Source: Gnetum montanum
Taxonomy: Eukaryota > Streptophyta > Gnetopsida > Gnetales > Gnetaceae
NCBI GenBank assembly: GCA_015680685.1
Contig: MNCI01014441.1
Span: 422,143-486,142 of the forward strand
Direction: 5' to 3'
DNA length: 64,000 nucleotides
Part shown: positions 43,636 through 55,818 of the stretch, piece by piece
Numbering within the stretch: position 1 is the first letter of the stretch
Layout of the letters: the number at the start of each line of letters is the position of its first letter
Position numbers and translations under genes: made by a program
Notes under the pieces: generated by a model
Database searches by the model: none
What the model saw: the letters and a program-made list of their open reading frames with translations, nothing else
Told to the model about the DNA's origin: nothing

Positions 43636-45847
43636 TATAGCAATCGAAAATGTCAATGGCTAGAACATTGAGAGGTCACCGAGCGTACAACCTAACGCTG
43701 GATCCATGCGAGGGCTGTGCTAGAGAAAAATAAAAATGGGGTGTCCTAAATGGTCTGGTCGATCAGACAGGGACTTAATCTATGTACAATAACCTTTCAT
43801 AAACGCTTGTTTTAAAGATGTTATGTATAACTTAAGCGATAAGCGACAAACGTAAACTAATAGGGAATAATGCAAAATATGATAACAGCAAAACAAAATG
43901 AAACAGGCTTGAGTGAGAAAGTGCACCGCCCCAAGATTGGGGGATTTGATCTTTTTTTGGCTAAAAGGTGTACAACTGATGCATAGTGTGGATGGGCACA
44001 ACTTAAAACAAAGTAGTATGGTCACAGCCCCTTGAACTAATGTCAATAACTTGCTAACACAAACCTTCTGCTTACCAATCTTTTTGCCACAACTAATAGC
44101 TAGAAAGCCAAAATTCCAAAGTGTTAAATGCCAATCTTCAAAGCTAAGTGCCAAAAAGGTGATTCTCAAAGCCAACAATGCCAAAAGCCAACCCTTTGAA
44201 TGTTGTTCACCAGGGTATTTATAGAGTCAAATGCAGGAGAGAAACATGGTTTGGATGCCACGTGTCTTAGGTCCCACAGAGTACAAACGTGACTGTGCTA
44301 TGCTGCTGTGTAATGCTAGATGTGAAACCTGCTACGTTGTGACCATACTGTTCAAGCTGCATGTGCCAAAATCCAACGAACTACCATGTTTATTACAAAG
44401 AAAGCCAATAATGAATGCAAAGTAGCCTATGCTCCAGAACTATGTCTTCCCTACTCTTGTGAGCAAGGTCAAGCGTAGGGACAACTTTGGGGATAATCAG
44501 GGGGTGCAAAACAAAGCAAACTTGATAATCCTAATGAAGAGATGCTGGGATGGAAGTGACCACTGCCAACTAGTTTTGAAGCTAACTGAAGACGTCTTGA
44601 TGCTTCCATGTGAGTGTTATGCTATTTACGCTGCCTAGCGTATCGGCATAGCGTAAACACCTGCATGCTACACTGTGTAGCGTAGTTGCCAGTCTTGAGA
44701 GAAATCTTGCTCGAAAGCTGAAAATACCTGTTTGAGGCCTAGCTAGGCAAGCAACTTTTGCAATTGTCAACCTTGCTTTCCATGCTAAAAGGTCCTGGGA
44801 CCTACAGAGTTCATCCTTGGAACATTTCCCTGCTTTGTGTCTCTGCTACGCTATGTTACACTGTGTAGCATAGCACAGCACAGCAGCCAATGTGACATGC
44901 CTCCTTACTTGATTTACAATGCTTTGTTAAGAAATTTTTCTTAGAACCCAAGGGTGAAGTGGGATAGGCAGTCTCGGAGGTCGGAGCATGATCAAGTGTA
45001 ATTCTTTTACTGGAACCACTTGGTAGAGGACCTTCATGCATTCTATCCCTGCTACACTACGTAGTGTAACACAGCATAGCATCCAGTTTGGATCAAATCT
45101 TGTTTCATTTTGCAAACATTCTATTACGGGATGTCGATGATGTCTTGGCGTTTCTGCAAAACAAGCATGTTTGATGGTTAAGACATGCGTAAATACGCTT
45201 ACTCCATTAGAGTAATGTGAGTAGGAGTATTGTCATAGTACATCCCTGCTACGTTGTGCTACGCTACAGCATAGCACTCGAATTAAGATGATTTTTGACA
45301 AAACATGCCACATTTTGCTACATCATGTCACTCATGCATCAAGCATGAAGTGGGGAAAATATCCTGAATGACTGAATCATTGTCAATCTGCATCTTGGAT
45401 GCCTGATGAGTCTTCTCAAGGCCTGCTACGCTGTGCAGTGTAGCGTAGCAAGTCTCATAGTTAGAAAACTTGCCAAACTATTTAGTCCATCCTAAACACC
45501 TTCAACAAATCCTAGCATGGTCCCTAGGTAGACCATCAATTGGGTCAAGTGTCAAGCTGGGCAAGCTAGAGGGTAAAGCAAGCCTATTAACCCAGGAGAT
45601 AGAAAATTTGCCAGACTATACAGTCTACCCATGGTGCCTCTTTCATGCAAGTTGGCCTCATGGCTAGGTGTCGTGCTGACTGTGCTGCAGAGGATGGTAG
45701 GCAGGCTCAGAAGTAACTTTGTAGGCGTTAGGACTTCTAGGATGCCATGTCATCTGCACGGTCCATCGTGACATCATGCTTGTAAGGATCCTTGCCCAAA
45801 TTCCAAGACTACTAAATCATGAGAGTTCCAAACTTTATGGTGTTTCA
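43636..45847 (-). repeat. Element B 5' LTR
   Basis: Begins TATAGCAATC (TG end decayed to TA) and ends GGTGTTTCA. It is collinear with 7,097-9,353. The TATA box is at 44,216-44,224. U3 palindrome clusters are at about 44,635-44,690, 44,840-44,885, 45,050-45,080, 45,248-45,275 and 45,420-45,455. Confidence 0.9.
44630..45455. repeat. Palindromic repeat clusters in U3 of element B (5' LTR copy)
   Basis: Same five positions as in the left LTR, with TGCTACGCT / AGCGTAGCA arms. Examples are GCTACACTACGTAGTGTAAC and GCTACGCTGTGCAGTGTAGC. Confidence 0.85.
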
Positions 45848-45852
45848 CGACT

Positions 45853-48172
45853 AGGTAGGGATTTCACCCTGCATAGCTAGAGTAGGTGGTAGTGGGGCTA
45901 TTGGTGGAAGAGATGCAACCAGATGAGAAGGATGATATGCTTGCAAAATATCGCCTCTAGAAGAGGGAGTCCCATAATACTCAGGGGCTTGGTAGTGAGG
46001 TTGAGGAGTGACATGACTAATAGGGTCATGTGGGAATATTGGCTACTGCACGTAATATCCATATGGGTCAGGTTGCTGGTAAGGATACTGTTGCCTTGGT
46101 GGTGGCATTCTCGATGATTGTGGGTGCTGCCACTGTTGATATTGCTCAATTGGTTGTGATGGAGTTCCACTTGGATAATACATTAATGGTTGGTGGAACT
46201 ATCTTGGGTTACCTGGAGGATAAGGTAACCTTCGGGGTATTTGCCTTTTGTTTAATTGTGGATTGAGTGCATACACCCCAAACTCCTTCAAATGTGAGAT
46301 TACAGGGTAACATCCCTTAGGATGTTCATATTGACATATCTTGCATCCACTATCATTGTTTGTTTTCGAATCCACAACCTCTTCAATGATGGCAACTTTG
46401 CCCTTACCCTTACTACATGCATGTTTAGCTTCTCTTTTTTTTCTTTTTTCACGATCACTACATTACTCTTGAGACTCCTCTACTATTTTAAGAACAATTT
46501 GAAATCTATTGTCTAGGCAATCCCACATTTGGTCTACCTTTGCTGAAACTTCTGATGTCATCTTTTGGATAAGCAAAGTTTTCCTATTCACCATCTCTTC
46601 AAGTGATGACTCTTCTTCATCCTCACAAAATCTTACTCCCCTCTTCCGAAGGGAAGGATCTTGATTATACTATTCTGCACTTTCTCTCTTCCATAGCTCA
46701 CCTTCTTCGTTAGCAACTTACTCCAACAGTCTTTGGATTTGATGGAACCTAAGCTCGAATAGTTTTCCTTGGGCATAAGTCCCAAGGGTTCTTCTCATTT
46801 CATGCCTAAGCCCATCTACGAGATGGCACAGTTGATTCCTTTGCGAATAACCATGGCTAGGACAACGATGTAACAGTGCATAGTATCAGCCCATGGCAGC
46901 ATCCAAGGGTTCATGTCCTCCTTATTTTCAACCTTGGATTTGCTTTTGTAGGTTAGACACTCAGGAGTACATTTGGTACTTGTCGTTGAATAGTTCTAAT
47001 ATAGTACTCCACCTATGAATAGATTCTAGTTCTAACGACCGATACCAACTTTCTGCTTCTTTAACTAGTGCCCATGGGAATAACTTAAGTTTTTGCTATT
47101 CATTCTCTATGTTTTGTAAGGCACACGCATCATGGAATGCTTGTAAGTGATTCTAAGGATCAATGTTGTATCCCCCTTCAAATCGTGGGATGTTGTTCAT
47201 ATCTAATCTCTTGATTCTACTATCTTTTTGGTGCCTTGTTGGAATTCTAACCTTAGTTATGTCTAACATACTTCGAGTAGCAAGTAGGGGTTCCTTGTAA
47301 TCGTCTTGTCTATGATGCCTACGTTGTTCCCTACTCTTCCTTCTTCTATGTCGTGACTCTCTAGAGTGTCCTAGTCCCCTTTCCTAGTTGTTTCGTCTAT
47401 GAATTCCACTTTGCCTACCTTTATCTCCATGGTCTTTTTTCTTATGACTGCATCTAGATACTAAAGGAGAGGGTGAAGGAGATGATGAAGATGAAGAAAA
47501 AGGGGAACCGTCACCATGATAGTGTTTGCTACCTTCTCTTCGATGGTCACAACCTCGATCGTGATTGCAATTAGAATGTCCACCTTTATCATATGTTCGT
47601 GTTCCTTTTTCGAACCCTTTGTGCCCATGGGTATCAGAACCTGGGTTATGAATAGTGGAATGAAGGTTCTAATACACAACCGCTTGGCCAAAGTCAAGGG
47701 GAGGAACATCATTGTGTGGGAAAATGCCTAACGTAGGTTCACCACCCTCATTTTCGCTTAAGACATGTGGGACATCCTAGGACCACTTACCCTTCTAAGA
47801 CTTATGATGTCTCTCCTATTGCAAGTCCCTTTGACATTATGCCTTTGTGGGATGGTATTCTCTCGAGTCATGGTCTTGCACAATGTATTCTGTGTGTAAG
47901 TGTGTCATGCCAACTCATGTGAGAGCACGAAGAAGCATGCATGGGACTAAATGATCGGGAGGTAACACTATGTTACCCTCTAAGTCTCGCCAACGTAGTT
48001 GTTGATTTTGATGGAGGATAAATGTAAAGTCTAGTATATACTCATCGGGATGAATATATACCACTCGAACTTGTTGAGGGACTGGCGGATCAACGTCATG
48101 TGTATTACGCTATCGATTGTTTTTTGTTTCAGACCTAGGCAATGAGGTGCTTTCATACAAAGAAGGAGACAT
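45853..48172 (-). pseudogene. Element A gag
   Basis: Start ATG at 48,172 (MSPSLYESTS), equivalent to element E's MPSSHKSNS start at 60,834. A stop follows after about 20 codons. Conserved pieces are VYIHPDEYILDFTFILHQ, an Arg/His-rich basic stretch, RLDMNNIPRFEGGY (near 47,190) and the gag domain down to about 46,700. The zinc-knuckle region is near 46,310-46,340. The reading runs into the B insertion at 45,852 and continues at 7,096. The low-complexity Ser/Asp-coding run near 47,465-47,510 is shared with E and D. Confidence 0.75.
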
Positions 48173-48289
48173 ACTTGTCTGTTCAATGTGCAATGTATTC
48201 TTATTTATTATTTTCTCAATCAACCCTAAGGGTTCATTCCAATGATGTAAATGATTTCCTATGTTCTAGTTAGCACACAAACAACTAAG

Positions 48290-48307
48290 TCCCTGGCAAC
48301 AGTGCCA
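48290..48307 (-). promoter_or_regulatory. Primer-binding site of element A
   Basis: Minus strand TGGCACTGTTGCCAGGGA, 1 nt from the LTR. It is close to the TGGCGCCGTTGCCGGGGA site typical of Athila-type elements. Elements E and D have TGGTGCCGTTGCTGAGGA and TGGCATCATTGCTAGGGA at the same distance. Confidence 0.7.
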
Positions 48308-48308
48308 A

Positions 48309-49232
48309 TGATGAGCGGCAAGGTACCCCTACACTCAACCATATGAATATGAGTGTTTCACGCACGATCCGGTCAAATTCTAAGGACTAAGTGTTTATGC
48401 ACCCTTGTGGAACAAGGATGGGCTGGTTGATCGTTGTCTTCCCAAGCTTACCTGTATGTCACAATTGTATGGTTAAGTAAGCTTGAGGCATATGATTTTT
48501 ATAGCTTTTATGTTTTTATGTCCTATGCTAGTAAGGGAGAAGAGAGATAACTAAGTGACTAATTTATCTTAACTACTCATTAACTAAGTTTTAACTAATC
48601 CTAACACCAGTATCCATTCTCACTCGCTGTAAACATCCTGAACTAGTGCAACACTACTGGGATTATGAAACGCTAATCGTTACTGGGTTACCAAGTGTTA
48701 TACGCATGCTCAAAGTGATCATATTGAGTGTAATTTAATGATTTACTTAATTAATCAAAATGAATTACTATGCTAATAATAGAAATGTAAAATGCATAAA
48801 ATAAAATAAAATAAAATAAATGCATAAGAAAATAAAATAAAAGAAATTTGTAAGAAAACAAATCTCAAGTGCTGCAAGGATGAATCAAAGAGCTCGTCTT
48901 TATTGTTGCACACAAGGTATGCTCAGGTACACAATGCTCGAATAAAGATCCATCCACACTTCGACCTCCTACTGCGAGCACTTGGAAAATACTCTAACCT
49001 TCAAACAGACTACAAGAGTTTTGCTACTTGACTGCTACCAGACTTCCTTTTGACTCCTTCTTCTGAATTACTCCCTATTGTGCACCTGGGCACTATATTT
49101 ATAGGCCCAGGAGTAACCCAAGAATAACCACTCTAATAATTAGAGTAAGTGCTCTAATAATAACCACTCTAATAATTAGAGTAATCGCTTTAATAATAAT
49201 CACTCTAATTATTAGAGTAACCGCTCTCATCA
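48309..49232 (-). repeat. Element A 5' LTR
   Basis: Begins TGATGAGCGG and ends CTCTCATCA, followed by the target duplicate ACAGT. It is collinear with 506-1536 but without the assembly duplication and with fewer palindromes. The TATA box is at 49,096-49,104. Confidence 0.9.
49125..49225. repeat. Palindromic array in U3 of element A (5' LTR copy)
   Basis: Three perfect copies of ACTCTAATAATTAGAGT or ACTCTAATTATTAGAGT with half-sites between them, within 130 bp of the LTR end and upstream of the TATA box. Confidence 0.9.
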
Positions 49233-49237
49233 ACAGT

Positions 49238-50600
49238 GAAGGACTTTTTTCCCTTGAATTATCACTTCTATTTCATGAGTGTTTATGCTATTATTAAATT
49301 TCCATTCCATATATTTTGTCTTACTTCTACTAACTTTTAAGCCTTTTAATTTTAGAGTATGTCTCTACTTCTCTATTTTAGAAGCAAAATTTTCTTAAGT
49401 TATATCTACCAAAACAATATCTACAAATGGCATACACCAAGGGATTTTATCTTGTATTTTCTTTATTAATTCACCCATAATAATGGCAAACAAGTACAAG
49501 CTAAGTGTAGACCCTTGATGTAGACCTACTATGAATAGAAAATCATATGTTATTCCATAAGCTATACTAATTTTAGTGGTAGCTCCTTCATACATATCTT
49601 GAATCACTTTAATATATTTATCAAGGATATTTTTCCTCTACAAAGCCCACCAAATAATATCTCTAGGCACTTGGTCTTATACTTTTTTAAAGTCAATGAA
49701 GATGATATGTAGATTTTTCTATGTTTTCTAAATTTATTCATCAATTTTCATATACAAAAAATAGTCTTTATAGTAGATCTCCCTGGCATAAATCCAAATT
49801 GATTCTTTGATACTATTGATTTAAGTCTAAGATGCTACTCTATAACTCTCTCCTAAAGCTTCATAGTGTGGCTCATTAGCTTGATCTGTCTATAGTTTGC
49901 ACAAATTTGTATGTCTCCTTTATTTTTATAAATGGGAATTATAAAGCTTATTTTTTAATTGTTGGACATTTTTCCATCCTTTAAAACTTTTTTAAATAAT
50001 TGTGTTAGCCAAAAAACTTTTGTATCTCCTAATGCTTTATAAGCCTTTATAGGAATATTATTTCATCCAATAGCTTTTCCATTTTTCATCTTTAATAAGG
50101 CTTTTTTCACCTCAAAGAAGAGAAGTTCTTTAACTAAGCCAAAAATTGACTCTTCTTCTTGAATGTCTTCTCTTGGAAATTCTTCATTTAATAATTCTTG
50201 AAAATATATTTTCCACCTATCCAAGATTTCATTGTCTTTTACCAAAATTCTTTCATCTACTTCCTTAAAGCATTTGACATGATCAATATTCTTACATTTC
50301 TTATTCTAATTTTTGCCAATTTATAAATAGATTTTTATCCTTCCTTTGTTTTCTCATAAAAGTTATAAAAAGCCTTATATTTGGCTTTGCTATGGTTGCC
50401 TCCTTCTTTGCCATTTTGTATATCACCGTGTTTTTTTACTTACTACTTTGTTGCCATTTCCTAAAGCATTTTTTCTTATTTTAGATAGCATGTTGCACTT
50501 CATCACTCCACCACCATGTCTCCTCTAGGATATATTTTTTGCTTTTTTTTTAATCCAAAATCTTCTTTCTAATTTTCTGGATACAACTTTCTATTTGGCC
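49238..50600 (-). mobile_element. LINE fragment, 5' part of the reverse-transcriptase region
   Basis: The minus strand shows the segment between endonuclease and RT (DRWKIYFQELLNEE, VKKALLKMKNGKAIG; 50,063-50,245). RT palm pieces follow: GLHQGSTLSLYLFAIIMGEL and MPFVDIVLVD (49,395-49,607), where the active site of plant LINEs is normally FADDIVLVD, so one aspartate is lost. Upstream to about 50,560 broken frames continue (WWW-EVQ-type motif near 50,500). This joins the fragment at 1-500 across element A. Confidence 0.8.
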
Positions 50601-52013
50601 ACAACTTGAATTTGTAGAGCAATCCCAACTCTCTATGTCTTAATGAAGCCCCCAACTACCTAAAACAACTAATACCCCTTTGTCCCAAACATCGATGAAT
50701 CCTACATATTATTCCCTACCTCATCCCCTCTAATACAATTAAACACTTAAATAAAAAATAAAAAAAATACAACAAAAAAATATAGTAAAAATAAAAAAAA
50801 ATTGAACTAATAATGACAACTTAAAGACAAAAACAAAACAAATAACAAATAACAAATAACAAATAACAAAATAAAACCTGAACAAGAAAAAAATTAAGCG
50901 AAAAACAACCCCTTACACATATCACTCGGTAAAACCCCAATTGCTTAGAACAACTTATACCCCTAGACCTTACAACCCCTCCTATAACTACTATCCTTAA
51001 AATCCCCTAATCAAAAATTATATAACCTCTACAAGACTCTCATAACTTACATCTCCTATAACCTAAAAGTTAGAATCTACAACTAGTAAGACATTATTAA
51101 CCAAACAACTAAAACACCCAACACACAAACACTAAAGAGCTTGAATGAACCTCAACATCCCATGAACCCTATGTACTACTCCCTACCCTTCATACCCACT
51201 ACTACAAATGAACACTTAAATAATAAGAAACAAATTAATTTAACAATTACTTAAAAAACAAAATTAAAAATAAAACGAATCACTATCCTACATGCATTTC
51301 CCTTTGAAATCTCCAACTACCTAGAACAACCTATACCCCTATGCTCTACAACCCCACTTTACTTGCAACCTTTTGAAATCCACTAAACAAAAATAAAACA
51401 ACTTATACAACCATGAACTACTTAGAACAACCTATAACCCCTACCTTTATAATTTAGATATTCTTCAATCTCTTCTACATTGATGTCTTTGTCAAAGTTT
51501 ATTTTAGGGATTTGTAATATCTCTTCAATTTTGTAGATTTTCAATAGTTTTTTTTTTTTTTTTTTGAGTTTTTTGTGTTTTCATATACAATTAAGATACA
51601 CATTTTTGAATTATTGTGAATTTTCAAACAGTTTGATGATTTTGCAAGTTCTAATTTTCCTCATGCAAACTTCAACTTCAACTTTGACCATTTACAACTT
51701 CTTGTTCATAGTTTGGTTTAGGGATAAGAATATGAGGGGTAATGTAATGCATATAGAAGGAAGTGCTAGGTTGCACATAATAGGAATATAGAACGTTCTA
51801 AATAGTTGATAGTTTTAATTGTTTAGTTGATAATGTTTCAGTTATTACAAATTTTAATTTCTAGTTTGCATGGGATGCAAGTTATAAAGGTGATTGTATA
51901 TGTTGTTTTGTTTTATTATAGGGGGTAGGGGTTGTAGTGGATATGGGAGGTTGTTATTGGTTTAGTTTGTTTTTTTTTTAAATTTTCCTTTGTTAAGTCT
52001 TTTATTTTGTTAG
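50600..52013. other. AT-rich intergenic DNA with degenerate dispersed repeats
   Basis: No gene is recognised. The phrase CTAGAACAACCTATACCCCT recurs in degenerate form near 50,656, 50,946, 51,330 and 51,418. GAACACTTAAATAA recurs near 50,740 and 51,210. A reverse-complement-like version (GGGGTTGTAG...GGTTGTT) appears near 51,925-51,955. A (AACAAAT)n run is at 50,838-50,870 and a poly-T run at 51,548-51,565. This may be a decayed DNA element with inverted ends, but I cannot show termini. Confidence 0.5.
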
Positions 52014-52029
52014 TGATGAATCATCAACT

Positions 52030-52190
52030 GGATGGGATATCGTTGATGCGATATCACTGATGCTATATCACATCTATTTGACAAAAAGTTAAATTTTGTC
52101 CACCAACGATATCATATCTACGATGTTGTATATTTGATATTGTAGCACAAGCTACATCATCATAGATTTGATATCACAGGATGTGTGTAG
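52030..52190. repeat. GATATC-centred repeats and a hairpin in U3 of element D
   Basis: TGATGCGATATCACTGATGC-type units and several isolated GATATC cores, plus the hairpin TGTAGCACAAGCTACA. All lie upstream of the TATA box at 52,193. Confidence 0.75.
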
Positions 52191-52192
52191 CC

Positions 52193-52200
52193 TATAAATA
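52193..52200 (+). promoter_or_regulatory. TATA box of element D LTR
   Basis: TATAAATA about 180 bp from the LTR start, directly after the GATATC repeats. Confidence 0.65.
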
Positions 52201-52966
52201 CAACACTTGGATGCATAGATCCAAAGAACTTTCATTCCATCTTTAGGTAGATTCTTGCAATTTTATTTCGTAGTTTTAGCAATAGAGTGAATGCCCATAA
52301 TGTGGTGTTGAGCAATTGTAACAAATTTTTATTTGAGTGAAGTGTACTTGAGCACAGTTCATGTCTGGAAATAAAGTTCAAGATTGCTTTCTATCATTGC
52401 ATCATCCACTTAGTTTTATTGTTTTACTTAGCATATTTTTTACTATTTTATTAGTTTAATCACTTACATTTCCAAGTACTTTACTTTCTTGTTCATTAGT
52501 AAAGCGTAATGAGTACGACTAGTTTCAAGTGTTTAAGTCTAATCATTTGGTAATCCCAGCATTGTTATTGCTTGGTTCGCCCAATAGCATAATGCTTGGT
52601 AACTGAGTAATGGTTACATGAGCCCAAGATGTGTATGGTAAGCCAAGATCGAATGCTCATCGCTCTAGGCTAGAGTAAATTTACATTACCATCATTACTT
52701 AAATTTAGGATTAAATTTCATTCCAATTATGTTTATAGCTAGGAGTATTAAAGACCAAACAACATTAATTATTATATGCCTCACTTTGAACTAAATCAAT
52801 CATACATGACAAAGCTACCACTAGTCTAAGTGGGAAGATATTCTCCTGCGATCAATGCTTAATAATCTAGATGCTACAACTAGTTCCATCCATAGAATTC
52901 AACTAGATCGTGCATGAATGCTTGTGATTCGTATTGTTGGATGTAGGGGTACTTACCGCTCATCAT

Positions 52967-52984
52967 TGGCATCATTGCTAGGGA
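52967..52984 (+). promoter_or_regulatory. Primer-binding site of element D
   Basis: TGGCATCATTGCTAGGGA, 1 nt after the LTR, a decayed form of the Athila-type site also seen in A and E. Confidence 0.65.
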
Positions 52985-53098
52985 TGGTGCTAACTATCTA
53001 AATTAGTTATATTATACATGATCATTGTAAAAGTATTAATGATTTATCTTTTAGAAAACATTAATATTTTAAGTCACACACATTATCAAACAAAACCA

Positions 53099-54838
53099 TG
53101 TCTTCTTCACATAAGACCAATAATGCATTGTATGATGAGAACACTCATAGGAGAAATAATAGGATATATACTAAAGAGAATTGGAGTGAACAACCTCAAG
53201 CAAGGGTTTCCTATGCTCATTTAGACCCTTACTACACTTAAAGACTACGTTCAACTAATGCAGATAATTCTAGAGGAGACAAAGTAAGTCCTAGAATAAG
53301 GAGGGCCTCAAGGCCTAGGACCTCCTTGAAACTTTGAAAAGATAAATCAAGGGACTATAGGGAGAGATATACAAGCCATGGTAATTCTTCCAGTTCCCCA
53401 TCTTCCTCTTCCTCTTCCACATCTAGTTCTAACAAGGATGAACATAGGTATAGAAATAAAGATATACTAAGGGATTAAGATAAAGATAGAAGTAGAAAAA
53501 GACAAAATTGTTAGTGCGAGCATGAATGATATCATCATAATCTAATAATTAGAAATAGAAATCATCACCATGAAATGTCTAATTATGATAAACCCTTGTT
53601 GGCTACTAGGAGCATGATGTAGATAATAGAGGCAATTAGAATATCCCATAGGCATTAAAGAAAAAGTTGCATCAAAAGACTTAATATGAATAACATCCCT
53701 ACATTTTTGAGAGGCTATAACTCTTATCCACAACATCACTTACAAGTCTTCCATGATGCTTATGCCTTACAGAACATAGAAAGTGAGTGGCAAAAGCTTA
53801 AGCTCTTTCCTATGACACTAGTTAATAAAGCTGCAAGTTGGTATAGATCAATGGAGCCAGATTCAATTAATCAATGGTCCATAATGCTTGAGCTCTTCAA
53901 TAAGAAATGTCAAACTTATGAGAGAGTGTCCAATTTAAAAAAGCAAATCCAATGGTGGAATCAAGGAAATCATGAAACCTTGAAAATGGCCTTGGATAGA
54001 TACTATTCACTACTACATAAATGTCTAGGCCATGATTTCTCTCAAAAAGAGCAACTTTTCCACATCATAGATGAACTTCGTAATCAAACGAGGGAGATCC
54101 TTGGAATTTATGCCCAAGGTTGGTTATCTAAAGTAAAAGCCCATTAAATACAAAGGCTAATCAAATAGGTGGCAAAATAAGAAGGAGAGCTATGTAAACT
54201 AGCAAATGTAGAGGAATATAATTGGGATCCAACTTTTTAAAAGAAGGGGATCCATATCTATGATGAGGAAAAAGAGGCAACTCTTGACAAGTTGATTTCA
54301 CAACAAACCTTGCCAATACAAAAGTATATCGTTGAGCTTGAAGTAAGGATAGATAAGATATGGGAGTTGATAAATGACAAAGTTATGACCTATGTGAAAA
54401 CCATAGAGTAGAGAGTAACACAAAAAGAATATAATGAGTAGAGTAAGAAGAGGAAAAATAACAAATAAACATGTAGGAACATGTATCGGCAAAAAGGGAA
54501 AACAGCTATAGAAGAAGAGGCCATAAACTCAACCACAGAAGAGGATGATAGATGTGGAATCTGCCTATATGACCATCCAAAGGGCTATTTCCCAATTATG
54601 TTACATCTACAAGAGTTTTGGGCTTTTTCTTTGAATCCCAAGTTCATACAAAAGAAAATTCCTAGGAAATTACATTACTCACGAGGTAATTATAAACAGT
54701 CCTACAACCAACCATACTATTTTAGTGGGATGTCTTATCAACCTCAACACTACTATCAACCACAATGGCAAAACCCATAGTCGTGGGGGATTCCATCAAC
54801 AAACTAGCAATACCCTAATTGCCAGCTAGACCTATATG
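53099..54838 (+). pseudogene. Element D gag, first part
   Basis: Starts MSSSHKTNN, like E's MPSSHKSNS. Stops appear after about 50 codons. The gag domain is open at 53,686-54,147 (MNNIPTFLRGYNSYPQHHLQ ... LKLFPMTLVNKAASWYRSME). A charged region follows with several stops, then a zinc-knuckle-like CGICLYDHPKGYFP in 54,481-54,780, where E has CEIYHYDHPKGCCP. The C-terminal Tyr/Gln-rich stretch is cut at 54,838 by element E and continues at 61,950. Confidence 0.8.
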
Positions 54839-55700
54839 ACTACTGATGAGTGGCGAGGTACCCCTACACTCAACCATACGAAACGAGCATAGCACATGCG
54901 ATTCGGTCGAACTCCACAGACTAAATGCCTACACGCCCCATGGAACACTTGGGGTTAATCATTCGTTGTCTTTCCAGACTTACTTGTAGTTATCACGGTG
55001 TATGGTTAAGTAAGTCCGAGGTATATGATTTTTATAAATTTTAAGTATTTTTCTCCTATGCTACCAAGGTGAAGGGTTAAGAGAGCTAACTAACTCTAAC
55101 TAAGGACGAAGTCTAAATTAACTAGGGTCATCATCCGTTCCCACTTACCGTACACACCCTGAACTATGCAACTATGGCTACCAAACGCTAATCGTTACTG
55201 GGATCACCATACATAACGCACATACTCAAAGTGGTCGTACTGAGGCACTTAACTAGCCTAAACATGATGAGCAGCTAATTTCTTGACTAGCCGTACACAT
55301 CTGTAGATGCTCATAATCAAGTCATACTCATCCCGCATTCTAGGAGATAAGGATGAAAGAGACTAATCGCAATGAGCAGCCAATTCCTTGATTAGTCGTA
55401 CACATTCGTCAATGCTCGTAATCAAGTCATACTCATGCCGCACTAATGCATGTAATAAATAACATGTAAGAAATAACAAGTAATAAAATCCTATTCCATG
55501 CACTGTAAGGTTTATCCACAAAGCTCATCTTTATTATCGTACACAACTTGCGTTCAGGTACAAAGCTGCTCGAATAAAGATCTGTTCACTTGGGGACTCC
55601 TACTATGGACACATGGAAAATATTCTATCTCTGGAGTGATCAAACTACCAGAGTTTTCCTACTTTAAGCTTAGGATGGAAAATAAGGGGAGTGCCACCTC

Positions 55701-55710
55701 TTATTTATAG
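55701..55710 (-). promoter_or_regulatory. TATA box of element E LTR
   Basis: Minus-strand CTATAAATAA, repeated in the other LTR near 61,836-61,844. Confidence 0.65.
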
Positions 55711-55720
55711 ATTTGGTAAT

Positions 55721-55800
55721 GGACCGCGATATTGCGTACGCAACATCGCAGGGGACGACGTACGCAATATCGCAGGGGACGACGCGATATCACGGCTCAT
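55721..55800. repeat. GCGATATCGC-type palindromes in U3 of element E (3' LTR copy)
   Basis: A 24-bp palindrome with one mismatch spans 55,726-55,749 (arms GCGATATTGC and GCAACATCGC around GTAC). A second related unit follows (GTACGCAATATCGCAGGGG) and then CGCGATATCACG. The right LTR (61,855-61,935) has a more degenerate set. Confidence 0.85.
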
Positions 55801-55818
55801 GCAAATCGTGTCTCATCA

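Larger units (their letters stand above)
7097..45847 (-). mobile_element. Element B: Tat/Ogre-like giant LTR retrotransposon, split by element C
   Basis: The LTRs of about 2.2 kb begin TGTAGC (decayed to TATAGC in the right copy) and end GTGTTTCA. Without element C it is about 20.6 kb. The order on the minus strand is 5' LTR, primer site, gag, protease, a 6.8-kb spacer carrying an antisense gene, RT, RNase H, a second RNase H, integrase, non-coding region, polypurine tract and 3' LTR. The dual RNase H and the interruption between protease and RT fit the Tat/Ogre lineage. The target duplication TGGCT/CGACT (7,092-7,096; 45,848-45,852) differs at two sites, both C/T or G/A transitions. Confidence 0.85.
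506..49232 (-). mobile_element. Element A: Athila-like Ty3/gypsy LTR retrotransposon, split by element B
   Basis: The LTRs begin TGATGAG and end CTCTCATCA, with TGATG/CATCA inverted ends. A perfect 5-bp target duplication ACAGT flanks the element. Reading right to left on the minus strand the order is 5' LTR, primer site, gag, protease, RT, RNase H, integrase, a long 3' non-coding region and 3' LTR. Without the 38.75-kb insert B and its duplicated target, A is about 10.0 kb. Lineage evidence is the primer site of the TGGCGCCGTTGCC type, the FMDDFS form of the RT active site, and gag/protease (DLGSS) of Athila style. The coding part is broken by frameshifts and stops, so this copy is not autonomous. 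Confidence 0.85.
52014..52965 (+). repeat. Element D 5' LTR
   Basis: Begins TGATGAATCA and ends CCGCTCATCA. The R/U5 end is similar to the E and A LTRs in reverse. TATAAATA is at 52,193-52,200. The U3 between start and TATA carries GATATC-centred repeats. Confidence 0.8.
54844..55818 (-). repeat. Element E 3' LTR
   Basis: Begins TGATGAGTGG and ends TCTCATCA. The TATA box (CTATAAATAA) is at 55,701-55,710. A palindrome region lies at 55,721-55,800. Confidence 0.9.

Noticed and set aside
51548-51565. Poly-T as a LINE or SINE tail
   Set aside because: No LINE 3' end or SINE promoter boxes are adjacent, and no target duplication was found.
53542-53739. Minus-strand open stretch opposite D gag
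   Set aside because: It overlaps the basic region and gag start of element D on the coding strand. No motif.
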